Positions 35,425 to 46,610 of a stretch of DNA of 64,000 nt are shown in pieces. The stretch spans positions 81,399 to 145,398 of the forward strand of contig DASRGG010000016.1 of assembly GCA_035651155.1 (NCBI GenBank). Reading direction: 5' to 3'. The DNA comes from CF-39 sp035651155 (GTDB lineage: Bacteria > Chloroflexota > Limnocylindria > P2-11E). Each line of letters starts with the position of its first letter. The first letter of the stretch is position 1. The notes below the pieces were generated by a model. It saw only the letters and a list, made by a program, of their open reading frames with translations, was not told the DNA's origin and did no database searches. Position numbers and translations under genes: made by a program.

Positions 35425-35949
35425 CTACGCGGACTGGCGCTGCCGGACGCGCAACGGCGCGGCGATCGCGAATCCGGCAAGCACGGTCACGATCGCTATG
35501 GCGAGCGTGGTGACGAAGAGCGCCGGCGTCGGCGCGAGGCCGATGACCGCGTCGAGGGAGTAGGTCGCCTCATCGGCGAGCCCCGCGGCGGCCGCCGCGA
35601 CGGCGAACATGAGGGGCAGCTCGTAGCCGCCCTTCGCGGCCCACGGGCCCTTCTTCCAGTGCGCCTTCGCGATCGCGACGAGCATGACGGTCGTGACGAG
35701 CGCGGCCGCGACCGGCGTGAAGAAGCCGAGCGCGAGGGCGAGGCCGCCGATGAGCTCGGCGACCGCGGCGCACCATGCGAAGAGCGGCGCGGGCGCGATG
35801 CCGAGCGCCGCGACGTGGCCGGTCCACGTCCGCATGCCCGGGCCGCCGAACGCGCCGGCGACCTTCTGCGCGCCGTGACCCGCGACGAGCAGGCCGACCA
35901 TCACACGGACGACCGCGAGGGCGAGGGTGGTCGTCATCGCCATCGTCAT
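35425..35949 (-). CDS. DoxX family membrane protein
   Basis: 174 residues with four or five hydrophobic helices. The first contains LLVAGHGAQKVAGAFGG, and the second has AELIGGLALALGFFTP; both are classic DoxX/DoxD-like blocks. Small quinone-linked or redox-stress membrane protein. ATG 35949 is preceded by GAGGAGG. It may share regulation with the adjacent Hsp20 gene, both lying on the minus strand. Confidence 0.88.
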   Translation of the reverse strand: MTMAMTTTLALAVVRVMVGLLVAGHGAQKVAGAFGGPGMRTWTGHVAALGIAPAPLFAWCAAVAELIGGLALALGFFTPVAAALVTTVMLVAIAKAHWKKGPWAAKGGYELPLMFAVAAAAAGLADEATYSLDAVIGLAPTPALFVTTLAIAIVTVLAGFAIAAPLRVRQRQSA

Positions 35950-35988
35950 TCACCTCCTCATCCGAGAGATCGGAGCGCGCGGCGAAGG

Positions 35989-36453
35989 CTAGGCCGCCTT
36001 CGCCGCGATGCCCGCGGGAAGGGCTTTCACCTTGATCTGCCGCGGGCGGACCGCCGCCGCCTTCGGCAGCGTCAGCGTGAGGACGCCGTTGGCGTACGTG
36101 CTCGTGGCGTCGTCGACCTCGATCGGGAGCGGGAGCGAGATCTTACGCACGAACGCGCCCGATGGTCGCTCGTGGATGAGCCACGTGCCCTGCGGCGCCT
36201 CGCTGGACGTCTGGCCTGAGATGGCGACCGAGTCGACCGTCGCGTCGATCGTGAGCTTCTCCGGGTCGACGCCCGGGACGTTCGCTGTGACGACGAACTC
36301 GTCCGCGGTCTGCCGCACGTCGATAGGGAACGTAGCGGCGACCGGGCGGACCACGCTCTCGTCGAACAGCCGATCCATCGCCTCACGGAGCGTGACGAAC
36401 GGCTCGGACAGCGGCGTCGCGAATGTCGAGAACGGCACGATGGTCCCGACCAT
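35989..36453 (-). CDS. Small heat shock protein Hsp20
   Basis: 154 residues with an alpha-crystallin domain: IDVRQTADEFVVTANVPGVDPEKL through GVLTLTLPKAA near the C-terminus (quoted as VPGVDPEKL and GVLTLTLPK). The C-terminal IxI-like anchor is replaced by IKVKALPAG. ATP-independent holdase. ATG 36453 is chosen because AAGGAGG lies 8 bases before it. I looked for CIRCE or HAIR operators upstream and saw none. Confidence 0.92.
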   Translation of the reverse strand: MVGTIVPFSTFATPLSEPFVTLREAMDRLFDESVVRPVAATFPIDVRQTADEFVVTANVPGVDPEKLTIDATVDSVAISGQTSSEAPQGTWLIHERPSGAFVRKISLPLPIEVDDATSTYANGVLTLTLPKAAAVRPRQIKVKALPAGIAAKAA

Positions 36454-36605
36454 GACGATCCACCTCCTTTCCACGGATGTCGCCATCGATGGACAGGGAG
36501 TGATCCCGTTCCGTCGAGAGCAAACACGTCGTCAGGCTCGGGCTATTCCCGCGCCCGCGGCACTCCGCCGGCCGCCATGCGGGCGGGCGAGCGCGGAGGT
36601 GAGGG

Positions 36606-37478
36606 ATGCGGCATCCTGTGCCCGTGGACGTCTCGTGGCTCCTCTGGGCGTTCTTCATCGCCCAGCTCTTCATCCCGCTCGCCCAGCGGCGCTGGCTGGA
36701 GACGAAGCGTCAACTGGCGATCCGCGCGCTCGAGCGGTCGCGCGGCTCACGGGTCATCACGATGATCCACCGCCAGGAGACGATGAGCATCCTCGGGTTC
36801 CCCGTGGCGCGGTACATCGACATCGAGGACTCCGAGCAGGTCCTCCGCGCCGTCCGGCTCACCCCGCCCGACATGCCCATAGACATGCTCCTACACACAC
36901 CGGGCGGCTTCGTCCTCGCCGCGGAACAGATCGCCTTCGCGCTGCGCCGCCATCCCGGATCGGTGCGCGTGCTCGTCCCGCACTACGCGATGAGCGGGGG
37001 CGCGCTCATCGCGCTCGCCGCGGACGAGATCGCGATGGACGCGAACGCGGTCCTCGGCCCGGTGGATCCGCAGCTGGGGATGGGGCAGACGTCGTATCCC
37101 GCGGCCTCGGTGCTGAAGGCGCTCGCACAGCCGAACCCGAATCGCGACGACGCGACGCTCATCCTCGGCGACGTCGCGGAGAAGGCGCTGCGGCAGGTGC
37201 ACGACACGGTCGTGAAGCTCCTGGCCGACCACCACGCGCCGGACGACGCGGAGCGCATCGCGACCACGCTCACCTCGGGGCGGTGGACCCACGACTACCC
37301 GCTCGACGTGGGCGAGCTGCGCGCGCTCGGGCTCACCGTCCGCGACGAGCTGCCGCGCGAGGTCTACGATCTCATGGACCTGTACCCGCAGACCCGGCAG
37401 CAGCGGCCGAGCGTCGAGTTCATCCCGCTGCCGTACGCGCCGACGGCGCCCGCGCGGCGCAACGGCGAGCAGCGGTAG
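36606..37478 (+). CDS. Membrane-anchored ClpP-fold serine protease (SDH/DUF114 family)
   Basis: 290 residues. One N-terminal hydrophobic anchor (about 8-24) is followed by a ClpP/SppA-like crotonase fold. The oxyanion motif is LLHTPGG, the nucleophile Ser is in YAMSGGALIALAADEI, and GPVDPQLG follows; all are hallmarks of the SDH proteinase family. Strong ribosome-binding site (GGAGG) before ATG 36606. It is divergent from Hsp20 with 152 bases between them, so both may be envelope-stress genes. That is inference. Confidence 0.87.
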   Translation: MRHPVPVDVSWLLWAFFIAQLFIPLAQRRWLETKRQLAIRALERSRGSRVITMIHRQETMSILGFPVARYIDIEDSEQVLRAVRLTPPDMPIDMLLHTPGGFVLAAEQIAFALRRHPGSVRVLVPHYAMSGGALIALAADEIAMDANAVLGPVDPQLGMGQTSYPAASVLKALAQPNPNRDDATLILGDVAEKALRQVHDTVVKLLADHHAPDDAERIATTLTSGRWTHDYPLDVGELRALGLTVRDELPREVYDLMDLYPQTRQQRPSVEFIPLPYAPTAPARRNGEQR

Positions 37479-37482
37479 CGGC

Positions 37483-37917
37483 CTAGACCCTCCCGACGAG
37501 CTCCCGCGGCGCGTCGCCGCGCTTTGCGCCGATCTCGGCCGCCTTCCCGCGATAGCCGTGCGGGAAGACGCGCAGCAGCAGGTACGCCCCGGTCGTGGGA
37601 TCGTCGCTCCGCTCGACGACGATCGACGGCCCCCAGCGGGAGTCGTACCGGTCGCCGACGGTCGGCGTCGCGGCTCCCGGCTCGAAGCCCTCCTTGTCCC
37701 ACTGCAGGACGGCGTATCCGCGCACGATGCGCTCCTCGTCGCCGCCCTCGTCGGGACGCCACACGTGCGCGCCCGGATGCTCGCGCTGGCACACCGCGGG
37801 CGAGCCCGAGTGCATGGTGACCCACTTGTAGACGTCGGCGTCCTTGCTCTGCGCGCCCTGGGGATATGCCTCGCGGTGCTTCTGCTCGCCGACGGTGCAG
37901 AGGTAGTAGAAGAGCAT
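37483..37917 (-). CDS. Hypothetical protein (144 aa)
   Basis: Not recognised. The N-terminus has CTVGEQKHREAYPQG and the middle CQREHPGAHVWRPDEGGDE, which shows scattered Cys/His but no standard zinc finger. ATG 37917 lies just 12 bases from the divergent hydrolase start at 37930. High third-position G/C supports the frame. Probably cytoplasmic. Confidence 0.55.
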   Translation of the reverse strand: MLFYYLCTVGEQKHREAYPQGAQSKDADVYKWVTMHSGSPAVCQREHPGAHVWRPDEGGDEERIVRGYAVLQWDKEGFEPGAATPTVGDRYDSRWGPSIVVERSDDPTTGAYLLLRVFPHGYRGKAAEIGAKRGDAPRELVGRV

Positions 37918-37929
37918 CGCGCGCAGTAT

Positions 37930-38802
37930 ATGGACGTGCGCGCAGCGATGGTCGACGTCATGGGCCTGCGCACGCGCGTGCTCGAGGCCGGCGACGCGAC
38001 GAACGGCGATCCGGTCCTCTTGATCCACGGCGTGGGCGGCTGGGCCGAGAACTGGCGCGAGGTGATGGAGCCCATCGCGGCGTCGGGTCGGCGCGCGATC
38101 GCGGTGGATCTTCCCGGATTCGGCGAGAGCGAGCGCCCGCGCCGCGCGAGCCACTTCGATCCGGCCGAGCCGTTCTACGCGCGCTTCGTCGTCGCGCTGC
38201 TCGACGCGCTCGGTCTGCGCTCGGTGCATCTGGTCGGGAACTCGATGGGTGGCGCGGTGGCCTACATGGCCGCGGTCACGGCCCCCGAACGGCTGCGGTC
38301 GCTCACGCTCGTCGCGAGCGGCGGCCTCGGCACGGACATCGCGCTCTTCCTGCGCCTCGCGACGCTGCCGGGGGCGATCGCGCTCGCGAAGCTGTTCGGG
38401 CGCCCCTCGCACGGACGCGAGGTGCTGCGCACCTGCTTCTTCGACACGTCGCGCATCCCCGAGGCGCTCTACGAGGAGGCCGAGCGCTACGGCTTCGCGT
38501 CGTATCCCGAGTTCGTCCGCGCGCTGCGGTCCGGCGTCACGATCCGCGGGGTCCGGCCCGCGCTGCGCTCGCGATGGATCGAGCGGGCGTCGCGGTACCG
38601 CGGTCCGGTGCTCGTGGTCTGGGGCCGCGAGGACGCGGTCCTTCCGCTCCACCATCTCGATGACGCGAAATCGGTCTTCCCACAGGCGGAAGTGCGCATC
38701 ATCGAGCGGTGCGGCCACCTGCCGATGGTCGAGCGGCCGCGGGAGTTCCTCGACGCCGTCCTGCCCTTCCTCGCGCGGGCGGAAAGCGCGGTCGCCGCCT
38801 GA
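37930..38802 (+). CDS. Alpha/beta hydrolase (meta-cleavage hydrolase-like)
   Basis: 290 residues, canonical fold. The HGVGG oxyanion region is near 32, the nucleophile elbow VGNSMGGAVA near 101, the acid Asp in GREDAVLP near 237 and the His in RCGHLPMVERP near 263. GNSMGG is typical of C-C bond hydrolases such as MhpC/BphD, as well as of lipases. It is 34 bases upstream of the lipoate-enzyme operon and may be co-transcribed with it. Confidence 0.9.
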   Translation: MDVRAAMVDVMGLRTRVLEAGDATNGDPVLLIHGVGGWAENWREVMEPIAASGRRAIAVDLPGFGESERPRRASHFDPAEPFYARFVVALLDALGLRSVHLVGNSMGGAVAYMAAVTAPERLRSLTLVASGGLGTDIALFLRLATLPGAIALAKLFGRPSHGREVLRTCFFDTSRIPEALYEEAERYGFASYPEFVRALRSGVTIRGVRPALRSRWIERASRYRGPVLVVWGREDAVLPLHHLDDAKSVFPQAEVRIIERCGHLPMVERPREFLDAVLPFLARAESAVAA

Positions 38803-38836
38803 TCCACCGGGCAATGGCACCATTGACGGTGAAGGC

Positions 38837-41268
<2,432 letters not shown>

Positions 41269-41272
<4 letters not shown>

Positions 41273-42255
41273 CCGAGAAGACGAACGTCCAGGCCGTGCA
41301 CGACACGCTGCTCGCCGAGTTCCGGCGTGACGAGCGCTACGTGCTTCTCGGCGAGGACGTGGGCGTGCGCGGCGGCGTGTTCCGCGTGTCGGACGGCTTC
41401 ATCGAGGAGTTCGGACGCGACCGCATCATCGACATGCCGGTCGCCGAGTCGTCCATCGTCGGCGTCGCGATCGGGGCGGCGATCGGCGGCCTCCTCCCGG
41501 TCGCGGAGATGCAGTTCGCCGACTTCAGCGCGCCGGCCTTCGAGCAGATCGTCGACGAGGCGGCGCGCATCCGCTACCGCTCGAACGGCGGCTACGGCGT
41601 CCCGCTGACGATCCGCATGCCGTGGGGCGGGGGCGTGCACGGCGCGCTGTACCACTCGCAGTCGGTGGAGGCCTTCTACGCGCACGTCCCGGGACTCAAG
41701 GTCGTCGTGCCGAGCACGCCGCGCGACATCACGGGCATGCTCCGCGCGGCGCTGCGCGATCCCGATCCGGTGATCTTCCTCGAGCACAAGGCGACGTATC
41801 GCGCCGTGAAGGGCGACGCGCCGGACGATCAGGACTTCGTCATCCCGCTCGGTCCCGCGGACGTGAAGCGCGAGGGCACGGACATCACCGTGTTCGCGTA
41901 CGGGCTCATGCTCCACAACGCGCTCCGCGCGGCCGAGGAGCTCGCGCGGGAGGAGATCTCCGTCGCCGTGGTCGACGTCCGCAGCCTGCGGCCGCTGGAC
42001 GCCGGGACGATCCTCCGGGAAGCGCGGAAGACCGGAAAGTGTTTGGTCGTATACGAGGACAATCGGATGTTCGGAGCAGGTGCCGAGATCGCGGCGCTCA
42101 TCGCCGAGGAGGCCTTCGACGCGCTCGACGCGCCGGTGATGCGCCTCGGCGGACCGGAGGTCCCCGCGATGCCGTACAACAAACCGCAGGAGGACTGGTT
42201 CATGCCGGATCCTCGGAGGATCGCGACGAAGATGCGCGAGCTCGCGGCATATTAG
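41269..42255 (+). CDS. Second 2-oxoacid dehydrogenase E1 beta subunit
   Basis: 328-residue E1 beta of BkdB/PdhB type (LLGEDVGVRGGVFRVS, then RSNGGYGVPLTIRMPWGGGVHGALYHSQSVEA quoted only as GVHGALYHS, and VYEDNRMFGAGAEIAAL). ATG 41269 overlaps the fused E1 stop by 4 bases. No partner E1 alpha gene is present beside it, although the gene before it already contains a beta domain. It may pair with the alpha half of the fusion or with an alpha encoded elsewhere. Confidence 0.93.
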
Positions 42256-42263
42256 GGAGTGAC

Positions 42264-43640
42264 ATGTTCGAGCTGAAGATGCCGAAGCTCGGTGAGTCCG
42301 TCACCGAGGGGACGATCGGCAAGTGGCTGAAGCATCCCGGCGACACGGTGAACAAGTACGACCTCCTCGTCGAGGTCCAGACGGACAAGGTGAACACCGA
42401 GATCCCGTCGCCTGTGGCGGGGACGCTGCGCGAGGTCAAAGTGGAAGAGGGGCAGACGGTCCCGATCGGGACGCTCCTCGCCATCTTCGACACGGCGGAC
42501 GCCGCCGCCGCGGCATCGCAGGCGGCTGGTCCGTCGGGCGCCGCGACGGCGGGCGTCGCCGCGGAGGCCCCGGCGGCGCGGCCGCAGCCATCGGCTCCGT
42601 CCGCTCCGGCGGCGCCCGCGGCCGCGGCGACCGCGGCGCCGCCCCCGGTGCGCGAAGGCGACGGGCGCCCCGGTCCGTCCGGCGTGCGGGCGACGCCGGC
42701 GGTGCGGAAGCTCGCGTCGGAGAACGACGTCGATCTTTCGGAGGTCGAGGCGACCGGTCTCGGCGGACGCGTCACCAAGAAGGACGTCGAGGACTTCATC
42801 GCGCGGCGGCAGGCGCGACCGCAGCCGCAGGCCGCGCAGCCGCGACCGGCGCCGCCGCAGCCCACGCCGCAGCAGCAGGCCGCGGCCGGCCGCGTCATCC
42901 AGGCCCAACCCGCGCGCCCGGCGCCCGCCCCGAGCCTCGCCGGCGACACGCTCGTACCGCTCACGCAGATGCGCCGCGCGATCGCGAACAACATGGTCCA
43001 GGCGTGGAGCGCGCCGCACGCTCACGCGGTGATGCCGGTCGACGTGAGCGAGCTCATGAGGTACCGCGAGAAGGTCCGGCACGAGTTCATGGAGCGCGAG
43101 GGCTTCGATCTCTCGCCGGCGGCCTTCATCGCGAAGGCCGTCGTCGAGGGCGTGCGCACGGTCCCGCAGGTCAACGCGAGCTGGACCGACCAGGGTCTGA
43201 TCCTCCATCGCGAGATCAATCTTGGGTACGCCGTCGCGCTGGGCGAGGACGGTCTGATCGTCCCGGTGATCCGCGACGCCGACGGGAAGAGCATCGCCGG
43301 CCTGATGCGCTCGATCCGCGATGTCGTGGATCGCGCGAAGGCACGGCGGCTCACGATGGACGATCTCTCGGGTGGCACGTTCACGCTCAACAACACCGGC
43401 CCGCTCGGGACGATCGTGTCGAGCCCGATCGTGCCGCCGGGTCAGGCGGCGATCATGTCGTCGGAGTCCATCCGAAAGGCGCTCACGGTCACCGACGACG
43501 ACGCGATCGCGATCCGGCAGATGATGAACATCGTCATCGGCTTCGACCATCGCGTGGTCGACGGCTCGACCGCCGCGCGCTTCCTCACCGCGGTGCGCGA
43601 CTGGCTCCAGGACGTCGCGCCGTCGGTGCCGGTGTACTGA
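42264..43640 (+). CDS. Dihydrolipoamide acyltransferase E2 (2-oxoglutarate/branched-chain type)
   Basis: 458 residues. One lipoyl domain (Lys in VQTDKVNTEIPS, about 42) is followed by a long Ala/Pro linker and a subunit-binding domain (ATPAVRKLASEND, TGLGGRVTKKD). A second Pro/Gln-rich linker leads to the catalytic domain with FDHRVVDGSTAARF near the end. KMPKLGESVTEG at the start is the OGDH/BCKDH-type lipoyl signature. It starts 8 bases after the E1 beta stop, and its stop overlaps the lipA ATG. Confidence 0.94.
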   Translation: MFELKMPKLGESVTEGTIGKWLKHPGDTVNKYDLLVEVQTDKVNTEIPSPVAGTLREVKVEEGQTVPIGTLLAIFDTADAAAAASQAAGPSGAATAGVAAEAPAARPQPSAPSAPAAPAAAATAAPPPVREGDGRPGPSGVRATPAVRKLASENDVDLSEVEATGLGGRVTKKDVEDFIARRQARPQPQAAQPRPAPPQPTPQQQAAAGRVIQAQPARPAPAPSLAGDTLVPLTQMRRAIANNMVQAWSAPHAHAVMPVDVSELMRYREKVRHEFMEREGFDLSPAAFIAKAVVEGVRTVPQVNASWTDQGLILHREINLGYAVALGEDGLIVPVIRDADGKSIAGLMRSIRDVVDRAKARRLTMDDLSGGTFTLNNTGPLGTIVSSPIVPPGQAAIMSSESIRKALTVTDDDAIAIRQMMNIVIGFDHRVVDGSTAARFLTAVRDWLQDVAPSVPVY

Positions 43641-44584
43641 TGGCCGAGCTCGCTCCGATCCGCTTCGAGGTCCCCGGCGAGGTCGAGCGTCCACGCTCGC
43701 GTGGACGGGGCGATGCCAACACCGTCGTCCCGATCGACCGCTCGCGTCCGGAGTGGCTCAAGGTGCGGCTGCCGACGGGACCGACGTACGAGAACCTGCG
43801 TCGGCTCATGCGGACGAAGGAGCTGCACACGGTCTGCGAGGAAGCGCACTGCCCGAACATGGCCGAATGCTGGGGCGCTGGCACCGCGACCTTCATGATC
43901 CTCGGCGACACGTGCACGCGCTCGTGCGGCTTCTGCGCGGTGAAGACCGGCCGCCCCGGCACGGTCGACCTCGAGGAGCCGGCACGGGTGGGCGAGGCGG
44001 TCGCGCGCATGGGCCTCGATCACGCGGTGGTGACGAGCGTGAACCGCGACGAGCTCCCCGACGGCGGCGCCGGCGTCTTCGCCGAGACGATCCGCGAGAT
44101 CCGCCGTCAGGCGCCCGGCACGACCGTGGAGGTGCTCATTCCGGACTTCCTCGGCCGAGCGGAGGCCCTCGACGCCGTCCTCGAGGCGAAGCCCGAGGTG
44201 CTCGGCCACAACGTCGAGACCGTCCCGCGTCTGTATCCGCGGGTCCGCCCGCAGGCGCGCTACGAGCGTTCGCTCGGGGTGCTGCGCCGTATCGCCGCGC
44301 ATGGCGACGGTATCGTCTGCAAGACCGGGATCATGCTCGGCCTCGGCGAGACCCTGGACGAGGTGCTCGCGACCATGCGCGACATCGTCGCCCAGGGCAC
44401 GCGCGTGATCACGATCGGGCAGTACCTCCGCCCGTCGCCGACGCATCTGCCGATCGAGCGCTACTGGACGCCGGACGAGTTCGCGCGGCTGCGCGATGCC
44501 GGCATGGCGATGGGCTATCGCCACGTCGAGTCGGGTCCGCTGGTGCGGTCGTCGTATCACGCGGAGCGTCATGTCGGCGTCTAG
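43640..44584 (+). CDS. lipA: Lipoyl synthase
   Basis: 314-residue radical-SAM enzyme that inserts two sulfurs into octanoyl-E2. The auxiliary cluster cysteines are C66, C71 and C77 (CEEAHCPNMAEC), the radical-SAM cluster C92, C96 and C99 (CTRSCGFC), and the closing RSSYHA is near the C-terminus. All are present. It is directly coupled to the E2 gene it matures and overlaps lipB by 14 bases. Confidence 0.97.
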   Translation: MAELAPIRFEVPGEVERPRSRGRGDANTVVPIDRSRPEWLKVRLPTGPTYENLRRLMRTKELHTVCEEAHCPNMAECWGAGTATFMILGDTCTRSCGFCAVKTGRPGTVDLEEPARVGEAVARMGLDHAVVTSVNRDELPDGGAGVFAETIREIRRQAPGTTVEVLIPDFLGRAEALDAVLEAKPEVLGHNVETVPRLYPRVRPQARYERSLGVLRRIAAHGDGIVCKTGIMLGLGETLDEVLATMRDIVAQGTRVITIGQYLRPSPTHLPIERYWTPDEFARLRDAGMAMGYRHVESGPLVRSSYHAERHVGV

Positions 44585-45320
44585 GCCGCTCGTCGCGTCG
44601 TGGCTCGGCCGTGTCGGCTACCTCGCGGGATGGCGGCTCCAGGACGCGGTCGCGTCACGCGTGCGCGCGGGCGGCGAGGAGCGTGTGCTGTTCCTCGAGC
44701 ACGATCCCGTCTACACCATCGGTCGCCGCGGCACCCTCGACCATCTGCTCGTCGATACCGCCGAGCTCCGAGCGCTGGGTGCTTCGGTCTACCGCGTCGA
44801 TCGCGGCGGCGACATCACCTATCACGGACCGGGCCAGCTCGTCGGCTATCCGATCGTGCGCCTCGGCGAACGGGCCGACCTCGTGCGCTACGTGCGCGGT
44901 CTCGAGAGCGCGCTCATCGATGTGCTGGCGAGCTACGGGATCGCCGGCCGGTCGGAGCAGGGGAAGACCGGTGTCTGGGTCGACCTTCGTGACGGGCGGC
45001 CCGCGAAGATCGCCGCGATCGGCGTCCGCGTGTCGCGCGGCGTGACGACGCACGGGTTCGCGCTCAACGTGTCGACCGATCTCGCGGCCTTCGGCCGCAT
45101 GGTCCCGTGCGGCTTCATGCACGAGGTCGCGTCGCTCGAGCGCCTCGGGGTCCGGGCGGAGACGCGGGACGTGGCGGCACGCGTCGCCGACGCGCTCGGC
45201 CGGGAGCTCGCGCTCGCCGTCCGCTGGGGCGCGGTCGCGCCCGCCCGGGACGAGGAGATCGCCGCCGAGGCCCCCGTGCGCGCGGCCGAGGACCTCGCTC
45301 GCGAGGCCGTGCCCGCCTGA
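44571..45320 (+). CDS. lipB: Octanoyl-[ACP]:protein N-octanoyltransferase
   Basis: 249 residues. Motifs are HDPVYTIGRRG, RGGDITYHGPGQLVGYP (quoted in two parts: RGGDITYHGPG, QLVGYP), the catalytic Lys in AKIAAIGV and the thiol Cys in VPCGFMHEVASL. It transfers octanoyl to E2 lipoyl domains, supplying the LipA substrate. ATG 44571 lies inside lipA. The C-terminal 25 residues form a charged Ala/Glu-rich extension. Confidence 0.95.
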   Translation: MSASRPLVASWLGRVGYLAGWRLQDAVASRVRAGGEERVLFLEHDPVYTIGRRGTLDHLLVDTAELRALGASVYRVDRGGDITYHGPGQLVGYPIVRLGERADLVRYVRGLESALIDVLASYGIAGRSEQGKTGVWVDLRDGRPAKIAAIGVRVSRGVTTHGFALNVSTDLAAFGRMVPCGFMHEVASLERLGVRAETRDVAARVADALGRELALAVRWGAVAPARDEEIAAEAPVRAAEDLAREAVPA

Positions 45321-45329
45321 GGCCCGGCG

Positions 45330-45341
45330 GGTACTAGTACC
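45330..45341. promoter_or_regulatory. 12-base perfect palindrome downstream of lipB
   Basis: GGTACTAGTACC is a perfect dyad 9 bases after the lipB stop and about 80 bases before the next gene. It has the look of a small dimeric repressor operator, but no second copy is seen in the window. Confidence 0.3.
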
Positions 45342-45417
45342 TGGGCGCTCATCCGGGACGCCCGCGGTGACCCGAACTCGCTATCGCCGGCGGTGCGTCG
45401 GGCGGCTACGGTGCGGT

Positions 45418-45720
45418 GTGGTGGGTATCGAATTCCTCGCGGATCTCGCGCGCCAGCGCTCGCTCGCGTCCGCGGCGCTCCTCTTCCTCCTGCTCGTCGA
45501 CGAGATCGAGGGCCTCGTGTTCGTCGCGCTGGGCGTGCTGCTCCACCGCCTCGACCTGTTCCTTCAGGCGCAGGACGTCCTCTTCCCGGCGATCGTGCTC
45601 GTCGCTGGCGCCGTCTCGCTGGTACGCAACTGGCGCAGGCCGCCCGCGCACCAGCCTCTCCCGGCGCCGGAGCCGCTCGATCTCGCCGTCCTCGCGCGGC
45701 GCATCGGCGCCTCGCGCTGA
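45418..45720 (+). CDS. Small membrane protein
   Basis: About 100 residues from GTG 45418 (or 45421). One strong hydrophobic segment (ALLFLLLVDEIEGLVFVALGVLL, about residues 19-41, quoted as LLFLLLV and LVFVALGVLL) and a second (FPAIVLVAGAVSL) are followed by a Pro-rich basic tail. The acidic frame on the opposite strand here is rejected, because third positions on this strand carry the G/C bias. Family not recognised. Confidence 0.55.
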   Translation: MVGIEFLADLARQRSLASAALLFLLLVDEIEGLVFVALGVLLHRLDLFLQAQDVLFPAIVLVAGAVSLVRNWRRPPAHQPLPAPEPLDLAVLARRIGASR

Positions 45721-45721
45721 T

Positions 45722-45743
45722 CGCGGCGGACCCGATCGCCGCG
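45722..45743. terminator. Hairpin between convergent genes
   Basis: CGCGGCG and CGCCGCG form a 7-bp stem with an 8-base loop just after the small membrane-protein stop and before the end of the convergent GYD-domain gene. No T-run. Confidence 0.4.
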
Positions 45744-45765
45744 CCCTCCCCTCCGCCCTTCGCGG

Positions 45766-46068
45766 TCACGCGCCCTTGCGTCCCACCGCGCGGATGAAGG
45801 TCTCGATGGGGATCGCGGTCAGCGTCTCGATCGACACCGTGCCCCTCGCGCCGAGGGCGACGGAGATGCGCGCGATCGCCTCGCTGTCCTTCGCCTCCAC
45901 GATGTTCACGAAGTCGTAGCGGCCGAGCGTCGCGTACTGGGCGACCACGCGGGCACCCAGGGCCTCGATCTCCCGGTTCACCTCTTTGATACGGCGCGGA
46001 TTCGACTGGATCGTCTTCACGCCGGCGGCGCTCACCTTCGTGAGCAGGACGTACGTCGCCATCGTCAT
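45766..46068 (-). CDS. GYD domain protein
   Basis: 100 residues of the GYD family (small ferredoxin-like fold). Typical blocks are TYVLLTKVSAAGVKTI, GRYDFVNIVEAKD, with the GYD motif here as GRYD, and TIPIETF-like text near the C-terminus. Start ATG 46068 (MTMATY) has GGGAG 2-7 bases upstream. Function in the family is unknown. Divergent from the DUF2203 gene, with 64 bases between starts. Confidence 0.85.
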   Translation of the reverse strand: MTMATYVLLTKVSAAGVKTIQSNPRRIKEVNREIEALGARVVAQYATLGRYDFVNIVEAKDSEAIARISVALGARGTVSIETLTAIPIETFIRAVGRKGA

Positions 46069-46132
46069 CTCCCTGCGGCCGACCGGACCCAGCCCGTCGC
46101 CCGGCGCGGCGCGCGATACTCGACGTGAGCAT

Positions 46133-46450
46133 ATGCCGCAGTTCACGCGCGCAGAGGCCGAGGCGCTGCTCCCGAAGGCGAGGCCGCTGCTCGAGGACCT
46201 GCAGCGCCGGATCATCAGCTATCGCCGGCGCCCGAGCGAGCCCGTCGCGCGCGAGATCGAGGCGCTGCTGCGCGAGATCGCCGACCTCGGAATCGAGGTG
46301 AAGGATCCCGACCGCGGGCTCATCGACTTCCGCTCGCGCATGCGCGGACGCGAGGTCTACCTCTGCTGGCAGCTCGGAGAAGGGGACCGCATCTCGTTCT
46401 GGCACGACCTCGACACGGGGTTCGCGGGCCGCAAGATCATCGAGGACTGA
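46133..46450 (+). CDS. DUF2203 family protein
   Basis: 105 residues matching the DUF2203 pattern: a helical N-terminus starting FTRAEAEALLP, then the GIEVKDPDRGLIDFRSRMRGREVYLCWQ block (quoted as DPDRGLIDF and GREVYLCW), closing with FWHDLDTGFAGRK. Function unknown. Last gene of the chromosomal-type region before mobile-element remnants begin. Confidence 0.88.
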   Translation: MPQFTRAEAEALLPKARPLLEDLQRRIISYRRRPSEPVAREIEALLREIADLGIEVKDPDRGLIDFRSRMRGREVYLCWQLGEGDRISFWHDLDTGFAGRKIIED

Positions 46451-46514
46451 TCGCCCAGGCGCGATCTCGTGTCGGCGGATCAATCAGGCGGGCGTGGACG
46501 GCATGCCCGAGGTG

Positions 46515-46610
46515 CTAGGGCGCTGCTGAAAAAGTCCCTGCATGCTCTTGATTGCTGCTATCTCTTTTGGTATCATCGGTCAAAGGGAGCGGCACTTCGA
46601 CAGGAGGAGG
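46515..46610 (+). mobile_element. IS5-like left-end remnant
   Basis: CTAG at 46515-46518 (a YTAR-type IS5 target) runs into GGGCGCTGCTGAAAAAGTC (46518-46536), an end sequence of the kind seen in IS5/IS1182-type elements. After about 70 more bases of lower GC the sequence passes into an AceE-like coding fragment. No transposase remains here and no matching right inverted repeat was found in the window. Confidence 0.5.

Noticed and set aside
36454..36605. Possible CIRCE or HAIR heat-shock operator upstream of Hsp20
   Set aside because: Neither the 9-bp CIRCE arms nor CTTGAG-N7-CTCAAG type repeats are present.
45406..45651. 81-residue acidic, coiled-coil-like frame on the minus strand
   Set aside because: The plus strand carries the third-position G/C bias and encodes hydrophobic helices; the acidic frame is its antisense image.
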